Shown here piece after piece: positions 1 to 10,833 of a DNA stretch of 64,000 bases. A program made the position numbers and the translations under genes. Numbering within the stretch: the first letter of the stretch is position 1; the number at the start of each line of letters is the position of its first letter. Below the pieces are notes generated by a model. That model saw nothing but the letters and a program-made list of their open reading frames with translations, did not search any database and was not told the DNA's origin. This DNA is from Tillus elongatus. Lineage: Eukaryota; Arthropoda; Insecta; Coleoptera; Cleridae. Location of the stretch: assembly GCA_964006375.1 (NCBI GenBank), contig OZ023267.1, positions 18,589,971 through 18,653,970 on the forward strand. Reading direction: 5' to 3'.

Positions 1-318
1 TAATGCGTGTTCGTAAGTAAAGAAATTCTGGACGCAGCAAGTGTTTTATGGTAGCGAATTTTGATTAAATGCTTCATATTTGAAAAGTTGACCAAGAAAC
101 GGAGTTTTTCGGTTACACTTCAAGTTTACTTTCGGAAATTTGTGTACGTTTTCAAACAATAACGTTATTTTGATGAAACATTGCACATTGTTTTTACTAT
201 ATATGTTATACTGGTAATCAAATTTGTGGCCTGCTTTCTGAAAAAAAAAAGACACATATTTGCTACTAAAAACATTTTTATGAAAATTCACTACCATAAC
301 GCACTTGCTGCGTCCCGA
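1..318 (+). repeat. TAH element, G module at window edge
   Basis: The last module of a forward TAH copy whose rest lies outside the window. It is bounded by GACGCAGCAAGTG at about 32-44 and its complement GCACTTGCTGCGTC at about 301-314. The interior matches modules at 7680-7990 and 23627-23943. A minus-strand frame of about 80 codons is open here but is not supported as a gene. Confidence 0.7.
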
Positions 319-835
319 ACTTTTGGCTGTTGTAGTAATTATGGTCTAAGACCGATAATTTAGAAACCATTAACCCAAATGAACCTACCGTTCCTTATAA
401 GGAACATCTGAAAAATAACTTTCTGTTTGAGTTTATAGCCGTTATTTCTAGATGGCGTTGATAAGATAAGGTAGAACGGCCTTTATTTGTGCCGCTTAGT
501 TGTCTATGGATAACTTAAAAAGTTTTGATAAAGTTTAGTTGTGAAATAATTTTGTGCAGGTATTATTCCACTGAAACAGTGAACATCTAGGCGTAAGTAT
601 TATTGATATTTGTCCATATTTCCGTGGCATTTTAGCACATAACTGTCACATATGGTGCTGTATTTAGTATCTCATGTAATTTAGGAAGGAAACGGCTACT
701 ATTGGTTACATTCCTAACGACTCACATCATACGTTTACACATAAAACGGCTAGTTTAAATTTCCTAGTAAACAGATTGATTAAATTTCCGTTACGTAAAA
801 ATAGATTTAATACATAATTAAAATAAATAAAAAAT
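319..835. other. Unassigned AT-rich stretch
   Basis: No coding frame, RNA gene or repeat copy recognised. Confidence 0.5.
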
Positions 836-2001
836 TTCAGGACGCAGCAAGTGCGTTATGGTAACGAAATTTCTTTTAAAAATTTTTAATAGCAAATGTC
901 TTTCTTTGATGAAAGCACGCATCAAATTCGGTTCATTCATCAATCTGATTACCGGTATAGCCTATGTAGTAGAAACAATGTACTATATATTTTATCAAAA
1001 TTACTGATGGTTTGAAAATATACAAAAAAATTTCGAAAATAAACTTAAATGTTGGTTTCCTAACCAACAAAGCTTACATTAATAGCAAATTGAGTTATTG
1101 AAATTTGAAGGATTTAATGAAAATTCGGTAAATTTGCTGATTAGCTCCCGAATGCTTTTCAAAAAATTGTTTTAAGAAACATGACTAGGACCCCACTTGG
1201 ATGCACAAACCACAAAAAAAATTTCTTGTTCATCCCCCCAAGAAAGTTACGGGACTAGGAGTGAATAGGGGTGCTGGGCAGGTTTCTGAAAACAGTTTTT
1301 TGAAAAGCGTTCGAAAGCTAAACTGCAAATTTACCGAAAATTCGCTACAAAAACGCACTTACTGCGTCCAGATTTTTTCTTACAAACGCATCATATTTCG
1401 ATAAAAAAATGCAAAAATGCATTAACGAATTTTCTCTACGAAAATTAGCTAAAAAAATTATAGACCGTTAAACCACAAACTTCACTAAACCTACAGCGAA
1501 AGCATCAACCTAACTAAACCGACAGCCAAAGCATCAGAGAAAAGGTCTATTTGAAATGAATATTTTGTAAATATTAGAGTAACATAAAGGGCAATGACGG
1601 TTGAATCTGAAACTTAAGGGTTTGCAGAACACTTGTTGCAACATTTTATTTTCTCAATCGATATTTGTTTCACGTTCTTTGCCTAAACATTGCCAATTTT
1701 GACGTTTAAAATTGCGAGTTAGACGTTTTGAGGAAAACTCCAAATTTTGTTTTTTTAACTGCTCATAACTTCGTTGTCTTTAAAGCTAGACCTACATTTT
1801 GGTACAGAGTTCACTCTTTACAATACAAACACGCGTACCAAATTTGGTTGCCCTTACCTTGTTATTTACGGAGATATGAAAAATTTTCCGCGAAACCCTG
1901 GTCCGAGTTTTCTGGCTAACGAACTTATCCAAGTCACTTGCAAAAGGAAGATACTCACCAAATTTAATCAAGATCGGTCCATTATTTTTTGAGTTATCGG
2001 T

Positions 2002-2069
<68 letters not shown>
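836..2069 (-). mobile_element. TAH copy, reverse, left part, interrupted at 2070
   Basis: Reads module (836-1372, with hairpin motifs at both edges and an extra segment 1140-1330), then the body in reverse, then the (TA)n array. A DD41D transposon interrupts the array. The foldback end reappears beyond the transposon at 4149-4180. The stretch 838-1220 is also an inverted match to 4268-4615, so the locus is flanked by inverted arms of about 350 bp. Confidence 0.7.
2005..2069. repeat. (TA)n array, about 65 bp
   Basis: Pure TA dinucleotides. The last TA (2068-2069) is the left target duplication of the transposon at 2070-4134. Confidence 0.95.
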
Positions 2070-2072
<3 letters not shown>

Positions 2073-2409
2073 TGTGGAACAGCCAAATGGAATAAATTCG
2101 ATAACGGATAAATGAGGACGTGTTGGGAAAAACGCTTGGACACGTCGATTTGTATTTTTAACTGCGCATCTTTTTCAAGAAAAAAAATTATATAGGGTGC
2201 GTCATGTGACAGTGGCCAATACCAACTTTCTTATTTTAAATACAAGCCCCTGTATATTATTAATTTTTGGGATTCTTCAGAAAATTCTAGACATAATTCA
2301 TGTACAATGTCCTATACCTATCTTCAACTGTTTCGGAAATATTAAGTATTTTCAGATTTATTACAAAAATTAACATTAAAAATAGAAAATTATTTTATTT
2401 CACAAATTC
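2070..2409. repeat. Terminal inverted repeat, left arm
   Basis: Pairs with 3794-4134 in inverted orientation over about 340 bp. It ends just downstream of the transposase stop codon. Confidence 0.9.
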
Positions 2410-2464
2410 TAATAAGAAATACTGATTATTTCTTAATAATTTAAAAAACAAAAAAAAATTAATG

Positions 2465-3553
2465 TCAATGTAGTAAATGTTCAAAATGCTCGCCACGAAC
2501 ATCTTGGCAACATGCTAATCTGGTATAGAAATGTCTTCTAACATTACTCAACATCTCAGGCGTGACTGATCTAATCGCAAGCGTGATTCGTCTTTTTAAG
2601 TCATCTAAGTTGAGGGGCTTAGTTTTGTATACAATACTTTTGACATATCCCCACAAAAAGTAGTCTAATAGCGACAGATCAGGAGATCGTGCTGGCCATT
2701 CTATCGATCCGCGCCTCCCTATCCACCGATTTGGAAAAATTTGGTTCAGGTACTGCCGGACATTGATTTGGTAATGGGGCGGTGCTCCATCTTGCTGAAA
2801 CCATATTTTATTGGCAGGAACTTGTGGGTTTGCTGGATCTGGATATAAGTTTGTCAAAGTTGGCACGACATTATTTTGGAGCAGTTCTAAATATTTATCC
2901 CCATTCAAGTTGCCATCAATGAAAAAGGGACCTACGATATGATTTCCAACAATTCCTGCCCAAACATTAACTTTTTCAGGATATTGCGTATGTTCCTGTC
3001 TCATCCAATGAGGATTCTCATTAGACCAATAGCGGCAATTTTGACGATTAACATGACCGTGAAGTGTAAATGTGCTCTCATCAGAAAACAAAACATCTTC
3101 TAATTGGATCACATTGTTATCTAACATTGCCATCATTTGTTCACAAAAATACGTTCTCCTATCGAAATCGTCCTCCATGAGCTCCTGAGTTGGTATCATT
3201 TTATAGGGATGCATTTTACTTTCCTTTAATGTTCGAAAAATTGCTGTGTGGCTAACGTTGAATAGTTGGGCTGCTTGTCGACCAGAAGTATGTGGGTTTT
3301 CTTGAAACTCAAGCGTAATATCCAATTTCGTATCATCACTTACTGCATTGGCAGCTACTTTTTTTATCTGTCTCACATGACCAAGCTCGCGAAACTGCTT
3401 TTCTATTTTGCTAATTGTTCCTTGGGATACAGGCGGCAAATTTGGAAATTTTTCGTGAAATAAGCGAGACACTTCCATCTGTGTCCGTGTGTTATCTCCA
3501 TAACCAATCATTTGTAGAATGGTTATTTTGTGAATTTCTGTTAAATGAACCAT
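2465..3553 (-). CDS. DD41D mariner/Tc1-like transposase
   Basis: A 362-residue DNA transposase that would bind the element's inverted repeats and cut and rejoin DNA at TA sites in the nucleus. The N-terminal third (about 1-118) has the two helix-turn-helix units typical of the superfamily and ends in MHPYK. The catalytic triad is visible: D158 in LFSDES, D255 in WFQQDGAP, and D297 in SPDLSLLDYFLWG. The last two have 41 residues between them, hence DD41D rather than the DD34D of mariner or DD34E of Tc1. The frame has no stop or shift and starts at the only ATG that leaves the first helix whole. The minus-strand 3' end abuts the left inverted repeat. Close homologues are broken copies at 15999-18146. 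Related DD41D families are known in insects; assignment to a named family would need a search. Confidence 0.93.
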   Translation of the reverse strand: MVHLTEIHKITILQMIGYGDNTRTQMEVSRLFHEKFPNLPPVSQGTISKIEKQFRELGHVRQIKKVAANAVSDDTKLDITLEFQENPHTSGRQAAQLFNVSHTAIFRTLKESKMHPYKMIPTQELMEDDFDRRTYFCEQMMAMLDNNVIQLEDVLFSDESTFTLHGHVNRQNCRYWSNENPHWMRQEHTQYPEKVNVWAGIVGNHIVGPFFIDGNLNGDKYLELLQNNVVPTLTNLYPDPANPQVPANKIWFQQDGAPPHYQINVRQYLNQIFPNRWIGRRGSIEWPARSPDLSLLDYFLWGYVKSIVYKTKPLNLDDLKRRITLAIRSVTPEMLSNVRRHFYTRLACCQDVRGEHFEHLLH

Positions 3554-3793
3554 TTTTCTGATATTATTACGTACAGTTAACGAAATTCAAACGACAATAG
3601 CACTGACACTAATCACTACTGTCATGCAGGCAGACAACAAGTTGCTAAGGCTACGAGTTTTATACGAACAGAAAGAAAACTGTTTTTGTTTTTGTTTCAT
3701 TTCATATCAGTAAAAAGAAACGCAGGAATGGTTTTTGTTTACTTTCTCATTATCAAGAGCTGAATGGGAAATAAGTATTGAATGCAATGTAGC

Positions 3794-4134
3794 GAATTTG
3801 TGAAATAAAATAATTTTCTATTTTTAATGTTAATTTTTGTAATAAATCTGAAAATACTTAATATTTCCGAAACAGTTGAAGATAGGTATAGAACATTGTA
3901 CATGAATTATGTCTAGAATTTTCTGAAGAATCCAAAAAATTAATAATATACAGGGGCTTGTATTTAAAATAAGAAAGTTGGTATTGGCCACTGTCACATG
4001 ACGCACCCTATATAATTTTTTTTTCTTGAAAAAGATGCGCAGTTAAAAATACAAATCGACGTGTCCAAGCGTTTTTCCCAACACGCCCTCATTTATCCGT
4101 TATCGAATTTATTCCATTTGGCTGTTCCACACTG
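3794..4134. repeat. Terminal inverted repeat, right arm
   Basis: Reverse complement of 2070-2409. About 240 bp of leader separate it from the transposase start at 3553, so any promoter would lie in this arm or the leader. Confidence 0.9.
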
Positions 4135-4136
4135 TA

Positions 4137-4180
4137 TATAGATCGCTTCATTAGCGAATTAAAAAAAAAATTCGCTAAAA
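4137..4180 (-). repeat. TAH foldback end, displaced by the transposon
   Basis: CATTAGCGAATT and its complement AATTCGCTAAAATG surround an A-run. This closes the TAH copy that starts at 836. The roughly 80 bp normally lying between array and foldback are missing. Confidence 0.6.
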
Positions 4181-4262
4181 TGTGGCGAGATACAACGGTT
4201 ACCCGGATGGTTTAATAGACAAATTGGTTAACAAACACAGAACAAAGAAAATGATATTGGAA

Positions 4263-4793
4263 TGTACAAGACTTTTTTTTGGTGGTTTGTGCATCCAGGT
4301 GGGGTCCTAGTCATGTTTTTGAAAACAATTTTTTGAAAAGCTTTCAGGAGCTAATCAGCAAATTTACCGAATTTTCATTAAATCCTTCAAATTTCTATAA
4401 CTCAATTTGCTATTAACGTAAGCTTTGTTGGTTAGGAAACCAACATTTAAGTATATTTTCGGAAATTTTTTGTACATTTTTAAACCATAAGTAATTTTGA
4501 TAAAATATAGGAGATTATTTCTACTATACCAGTAATCAGATTGATGCCTGCTCGCATTTGCTATTAAAAACATTTTAATGGAAAATCACTTCTATAACAC
4601 ACTTGCTGCATCCAGACTTTTGAAAAATGTTTATATATTTTCAAACAATTAAGTTATTTACATGAAATATGGTACATTGTTTCTACTATATAGGCAACCA
4701 AGTTTGATGCCTGCTTTCATCAAAAAAAGATATTTGCTATTAAAAATATTAAAAAAAAATTCGCTACCATAACGCACTTGCTGCGTCCAGACT
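4263..4793. repeat. Two TAH G-module copies, diverged
   Basis: 4263-4613 is an inverted copy of 838-1220, including the GGTGGGGTCCTAG segment. 4614-4793 is a shorter module ending in the intact hairpin ACGCACTTGCTGCGT. Confidence 0.65.
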
Positions 4794-4847
4794 TTAATGA
4801 TTTTTCGATTATCGCTTAATAAACTTTATCAATCCAACTGTCTTACC

Positions 4848-5828
<981 letters not shown>

Positions 5829-6370
5829 TTAACCGACTTAAAAAAAAGGAGGAGGTTCTCAATTCGCCTGTATGTTTTTATTTTATTTGAAAGCTGGTGC
5901 TTCTCGTGTGGTCCCATATAAATGTTATCAGGATCTGACTAGTAGTTTTCGAGTTATCCTTAATAATGCGTATTTAATTGGCTTCGACTACATTGATGAT
6001 GATTGTGGATCACAACCAACCATTCATTCTGTTGAGAAAGAAACAGTGTTTCCGCGGAAACAAAACTTATCCGAGATTTCAGTATTTAATTTAATAACTA
6101 GGTATTAATTTGTAATTTTTATATAAATAAATGATTAAACATGAATTATGACTAAAATGATTAGAACGCCCGCTGGAATACGACATTAAAACAAACTTCC
6201 AACAACTGACTCGTTGGTCTACAGGTATGATTTCCGCTTAGAGTGCGGGAGCTCCCAGGTTCAAATCCCGGTCAAGCCCAAATACGTTTTATTTGCTTTT
6301 TTTAAACCGATTTCAAACAAGGAGGAGGTTTTCAATTCGCCTGTATGTTTTTTATGTGTTACCTCAGAAC
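5829..6370 (+). repeat. GGAGGAGGTTCTCAATTCG interspersed repeat, two pieces
   Basis: Pieces start with AACCGACTT or AACCGATTT followed by GGAGGAGGTT at 5831 and 6302. The same opening occurs in common arthropod interspersed repeats known to me from other insect sequence. The second piece breaks at CCTCAGAACTTTTT, exactly where a TAH foldback begins. A frame at 5872-6108 (78 codons) is not recognisable as a protein. A tRNA-like sequence sits between the pieces. Confidence 0.5.
6208..6279 (+). tRNA. tRNA-Pro-like sequence, anticodon position AGA
   Basis: A 72-nt sequence close to eukaryotic tRNA-Pro over its whole length. The D-arm and A box read TGGTCTACAGG; the anticodon stem TCCGC/GCGGG encloses loop TTAGAGT; the B box is a perfect GGTTCAAATCCC. 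Loop positions 34-36 read AGA, where tRNA-Pro has AGG, so the anticodon would read a Ser codon on a Pro body. The acceptor stem has about three mismatched pairs and the T stem one (A:C). A T-run follows from 6286. Either a decayed tRNA-Pro gene or a SINE head; a working tRNA is unlikely. Confidence 0.55.
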
Positions 6371-6504
6371 TTTTTAGTGAATTTTCTTAAAAAAAATTCA
6401 CTAATGAGGAGATCTCGACTTTCGAATTTGGAAAAAATTTCTTCAAATGAGCGCTATTTAGGACCCCCGGAACCCAAATCCGAAGTCAGTTTCGGACTTT
6501 ATAT

Positions 6505-6588
<84 letters not shown>

Positions 6589-7991
6589 GTGTCACACCTA
6601 TAACTTAAAAAATAATGGACCGATTTTGATAAAATTTGGCACATACCTTCCTTTCGCAAATCGCTTGGATAGGTTCGTTAGCCAGGAGAATTCGCCAAGG
6701 TTTTCCCGGAAAATTTTGTGTTTTCTTTCGAAAAAAATTTATATCTCCAAAATGAACAAAGTAAGGGCAATCAAATTTCATACGCAGGTTTATATCATTA
6801 GAGGCAAGTCACATACCAAAATTTAGCTCCGTAGATTAAATGACAAAAAAGTTACAGGCATTCAAAGAAAAATAAATTTGGGTTCTCCTCAAAACGTCAA
6901 AATCGCGATTTTAAACGTCAAAATTGGTGAGTACCTTCCTTTTGCAAGTGGCTTGGATATGTTCGTTATCCAGTAAAATCCGACGAGGTTTTCCCGGAAA
7001 ATTTTGTGTTTTCTTTCGAAAAAAATTTATATCTCTAAAATTAACAAAGTAAGGGCAACCAAATTTTATATGCGGGTTTATATCATTATAAGCAAGTTGC
7101 CTACCAAAATTTAGCTCTGTAGGTCAAAAGACAAAAAGTTATAGGCATTTAAACAAAAATAAATTGGGGTTTTTCACAAAACGTCAAAGTTGCGATTTAA
7201 ACGTCAAAATTGGCAACATTTAGGCAAATAACTTGAATCTAATACGGGCTATGGAAATAAAATGTCTCAAGAAGAATGTTTTACAAACCCTGAAGTCTTA
7301 GTTTCAACCGTCATTGTCCTTCATTTTAATAAAATGTTTCCAGAAAATTTATTTCAAATAGACCCTTTCTCTGACGCTTGGCAGTAGTCTTAGCTATAGA
7401 GTTTATCGTTAATAGTATATAATTTTTGTAGAATTTTCGTTAAAAAAATCAATAAAGCTCAATATATCTGTTATTATACCAGATATGAAAAAAAATTGTA
7501 TATATTAATTATAGGGTGTCTTAAGCTACATCTTAAAAAAATATTTCTACAATCACAGGGTGGCCCATAAGTCGTTGGTGATACAAATTTTTTTTTTTTT
7601 TAAATCAAACACGCCTTATGTTATTGCATTTTTTGCATTTTCCATCGAAATATAATGCATGTTTGTAAGAACAAAAATTCTGGACGTAGTAAGTGCGTTA
7701 TGGTAGCGAATTTTGATCAAATGCTTAATATTTGAATAGCTCAATTTGCTATTAACCAATAAGGTTGATCAAAAAACGAGTTTTTTCGGGAACACTTTAA
7801 GTTTACTTTTGGAAATTTTTCTACATTTTCAAACAATAAAGTTATTTTGATGAAACATGGCACATTGTTTTTACTATATAGATTATACTGGTAACCAAAT
7901 TTGATGCCTGCTTTCTTAAAAAAACACACATTATTGCTATTAAAAAATAGTTTTATGAAAATTCACTACCATAACGCACTTGCTGCGTCCC
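6371..7991 (+). mobile_element. TAH copy, forward, complete
   Basis: Shows the full architecture. Foldback TTTTAGTGAATTTTC plus complement (6371-6403); GAGGAGATC segment with CCCGGAACCC; (TA)n; body with two AACGTCAAA repeats about 20 bp apart and the sequence TACGGGCTATGG; then a G module (about 7680-7991) ending in the hairpin ACGCACTTGCTGCGT. Length about 1.62 kb. Body and module are very close to 22505-23943. No transposase or Rep domain is encoded, so it is non-autonomous. Helentron-like (HINE) is the best guess because of the palindromic end and internal microsatellite. Confidence 0.75.
6508..6584. repeat. (TA)n array, about 77 bp
   Basis: Preceded by TTTATATGTTTA and followed by TTTATGTGTCACACC, the standard array borders of the family. 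Confidence 0.95.
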
Positions 7992-9082
7992 GAGATTTGT
8001 TTACTTTAAACGAGGCAAGTAAATATCTCGATAAATCATCACAACTGGAAAAAATCCCTGTTCTGTATTTTGGTAGTTGCTAGCTGTGAAGATGCACTTT
8101 CCAGAGTTAATTAAAAAATAATAACCGTTTTTAGTATTAATTTGACCCAAATGCATGATTACCAGTTTTAACGTTGCCACAACAGCAATTTCGGTGATTT
8201 GAACTATTACAGTCATCCAGCGTTTTATCCATTAGATGTTTATTGCGATAATAAAATACTCTGGCAATAAAGAGACAAACCAAGTTGAATTTTTGATAGG
8301 AAAATGTCTTGGCATTTGATATACGATGAGGTTAATGGTGTTACGCATCATATAGCATAAAATAAGGGAGACGGAATGCTTTTTGTTACTTGCAACTTGC
8401 ACCCCTCCGAGAACAATAGCTTCATGTTTCAGTTTGCTAAAACATACTGGGATTTCAGTTTTCCATGAGCTGCCTTCTTCCAAAGTAAGCTTCCCATTTT
8501 ACACTGTTGTTGAGCGCTGTTTGTATGTTTACATTGATTTTAGTTATTCCCGGAAGATAAATACAGATAAATCCCTTTTAGTAACCAGGCATGAATCACT
8601 TTCTTATTCTGATACGATGCTTTCAGCAAACTTTTTTGTTGTTCATGGTTTTGTACTTTACTTGGCATTCTTTATACTTTATTAAAGTTCATTAATTATC
8701 TCAAACGCTTATAAAAAAAGTTTACAAATCATCAATCATATTCAAAATCAATACTTATCGTCTGTGGATACATCAGCACTCAAATAAGCTTTGAACGATA
8801 GGAATGACCTAACATTACTTGATTAGCCCTAAAATGCTCTTAATGGATGTTAATAGCTGTTAGAAATAATTTGGAACTAAACGTAACTTCCGAACATTCA
8901 ATTTACTCAACTTCACAAGTTGTTAGCGCTTTTCTCACCTTAAGCATCTGTAACATCGATTTATATTGTACGTAAGAGAAAGAGAAAATTTCACCTGAAA
9001 TGTAGCATCCAGCAAAAAAAAATTTTAAGCTTCAAGGTTAAATATAAAAAGTGCGTCGGAACTTTAACATAACGAAAAACTT
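7992..9082. other. Single-copy stretch without recognisable genes
   Basis: Frames at 8232-8483 (minus) and 8383-8685 (plus) overlap in opposite directions and match no family I know. No repeat copy seen. Confidence 0.45.
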
Positions 9083-10156
9083 CTGGACGCAGCAAGTGCG
9101 TTATGGTAGTGAATTTTCATTAAAATCTTTTTAATAGCAAACATGTTTTTTAAGAAAGCAGGCAACAATCTATATAGTAGAAACAATGTGCCATGTTTCA
9201 TCAAAATAACTTTATTGTTTGAAAATGTACAAAAATTTCCGAAAGTAAACTTAAATTTTTCCCGAAAAAACTGGTTTCCTGGTCAACATTGTAGGTTAGT
9301 AGCAAATTGAGCTATTCAAATTTGAAGCATTGAATGAAAATTCGCTACCATAACGCACTTGCTGCGTCCCGAATTTCTTTTCTTACAAATATGTATTATA
9401 TTTATATGGAAAATGCAAAAATGCAATAACATAGGGCGTGTTCGATTAAAAAAAAAAGAAAATTTGAATCACCAACGACTTATGGGCCACCTGTAATTGT
9501 GGAAATATTTTTTAAGATGTAGCTCAAGACACCTTATAATTAATGTATACCATTTTTTTTTCGTAACTTGCATAATAACCGATATATTCAGCTTTAATGA
9601 TTTTTTACGAAAATTTGACAAAAATGATATACCATTAAACGATAAACTCTATAGCCAATACTACTGCCAAAGTATCAGAGAAAGGGTCTATTTTAAATGA
9701 ATTTTCTGGGAATATTTTAGTAATTGAAGGACAATGACGATTGAAACTAAGAGTTCAGGTTTTGTAAAGCATTCTTCTTGAGGCATTTTCTTTCTATAGC
9801 TCATATTAATTTTAGGTTCATTGCCTAAATATTACCAATTTGGACATTTTAAATCGCGACTTTGACGTTTTGATGAAAACCCAAATTTATTTTTCTTCAA
9901 ATGCCTGTAACTTTTTTGACCTTTAACATACAGAGCTAAATTTTAGTAGGTAGCTTATCTATGATGATATGAACCCGCATTGCCCTTACTTTGTTAATTC
10001 CGGAGATAAAATTTTTTTTGAATGAAAACTAAAAATTTTCCCGGAAAACCTCGTCTGATTTTCCCGACTAACGAACTTATCCAAGCCATTTACAAAAGGA
10101 AGGTATGTGCCAAATTTTATAAAAATCGGCCCATTATTTTTTGAGTTATCGGTGTG

Positions 10157-10244
<88 letters not shown>

Positions 10245-10379
10245 ATATAAAAATTGAAACTGACCGCGGATATGGGTTCTAGGGGTCCTAGTTCGCGCTG
10301 ATTTGCAAACATTTTTTTAAAATTCAAAAGTCGGGATCTCCCCAACAGTGAATTTTTTCTACGAAACTTCACTAAAATG
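9083..10379 (-). mobile_element. TAH copy, reverse, complete
   Basis: G module with both hairpin edges (9083-9370), reversed body, (TA)n, then foldback at 10346-10378. About 1.30 kb. The minus-strand frame 9986-10561 passes through the array in the same register as in the copies at 4884, 6293 and 22536. Confidence 0.75.
10161..10241. repeat. (TA)n array, about 81 bp
   Basis: Pure TA inside the reverse copy, bordered by GGTGTGATAC and AAACATATAAAA. Confidence 0.95.
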
Positions 10380-10821
10380 GATGCAATGATTTGTTTTTCA
10401 TTCTTGTAAATTAATGATCTATAACATTTATGGTTGGAAAATAACATGATCTGATAAATAACCACAGTTATATTGAGCTGCAATACTTTAAGAGCAGTTG
10501 TGTAACACACTCCAAAAGAAAGAAACCAAGATCCGTCGAGTCGCAGGATATCGAAAGCCAATTAACAAGACAATTTCTTCAAATGACGTTGCAATCAAAA
10601 TTCATTGTTATGAAATAATAAATTTGAGTTCACTTATTGTAAATTCGCACCTGATTTTCATATAACCCTTTACTAATTTTATGCTACATATTTTAAATTA
10701 ACCTTTTTGGTACTCTTTTAAGGTTATCAAATATTTAAGGCTCACTTGGCGCCCTATAATTGTTCCTTCCTAACTTGAGGTTAAATGTCATTATTAAAAG
10801 TCTGTATAATTTTGCCCTTAC
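10380..10821. other. Unassigned stretch
   Basis: AT-rich; nothing recognised. Confidence 0.45.
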
Positions 10822-10833
10822 AAAACTAATAAG

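Larger units (their letters stand above)
2070..4134 (-). mobile_element. DD41D IS630-Tc1-mariner transposon, complete
   Basis: A 2,065-bp element flanked by TA on both sides (2068-2069 and 4135-4136), the usual target duplication of this superfamily. The termini begin CAGTGTGGAACAGCC and extend as terminal inverted repeats of about 340 bp that differ at only about four places, which points to a recent insertion. One intact minus-strand transposase gene lies between the arms. It landed in the (TA)n array of a TAH copy, where every second base pair offers a TA target. A recently active autonomous copy is the simplest reading; transcription cannot be judged here. Confidence 0.92.

Noticed and set aside
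46..297. Recurrent 60-83-codon frame in G modules (also 7741-7929, 23689-23922, 50401-50604)
   Set aside because: Copies are recent and similar, so openness carries little information; no domain, no consistent start, and Lys/Asn/Phe-rich as expected of AT-rich DNA.
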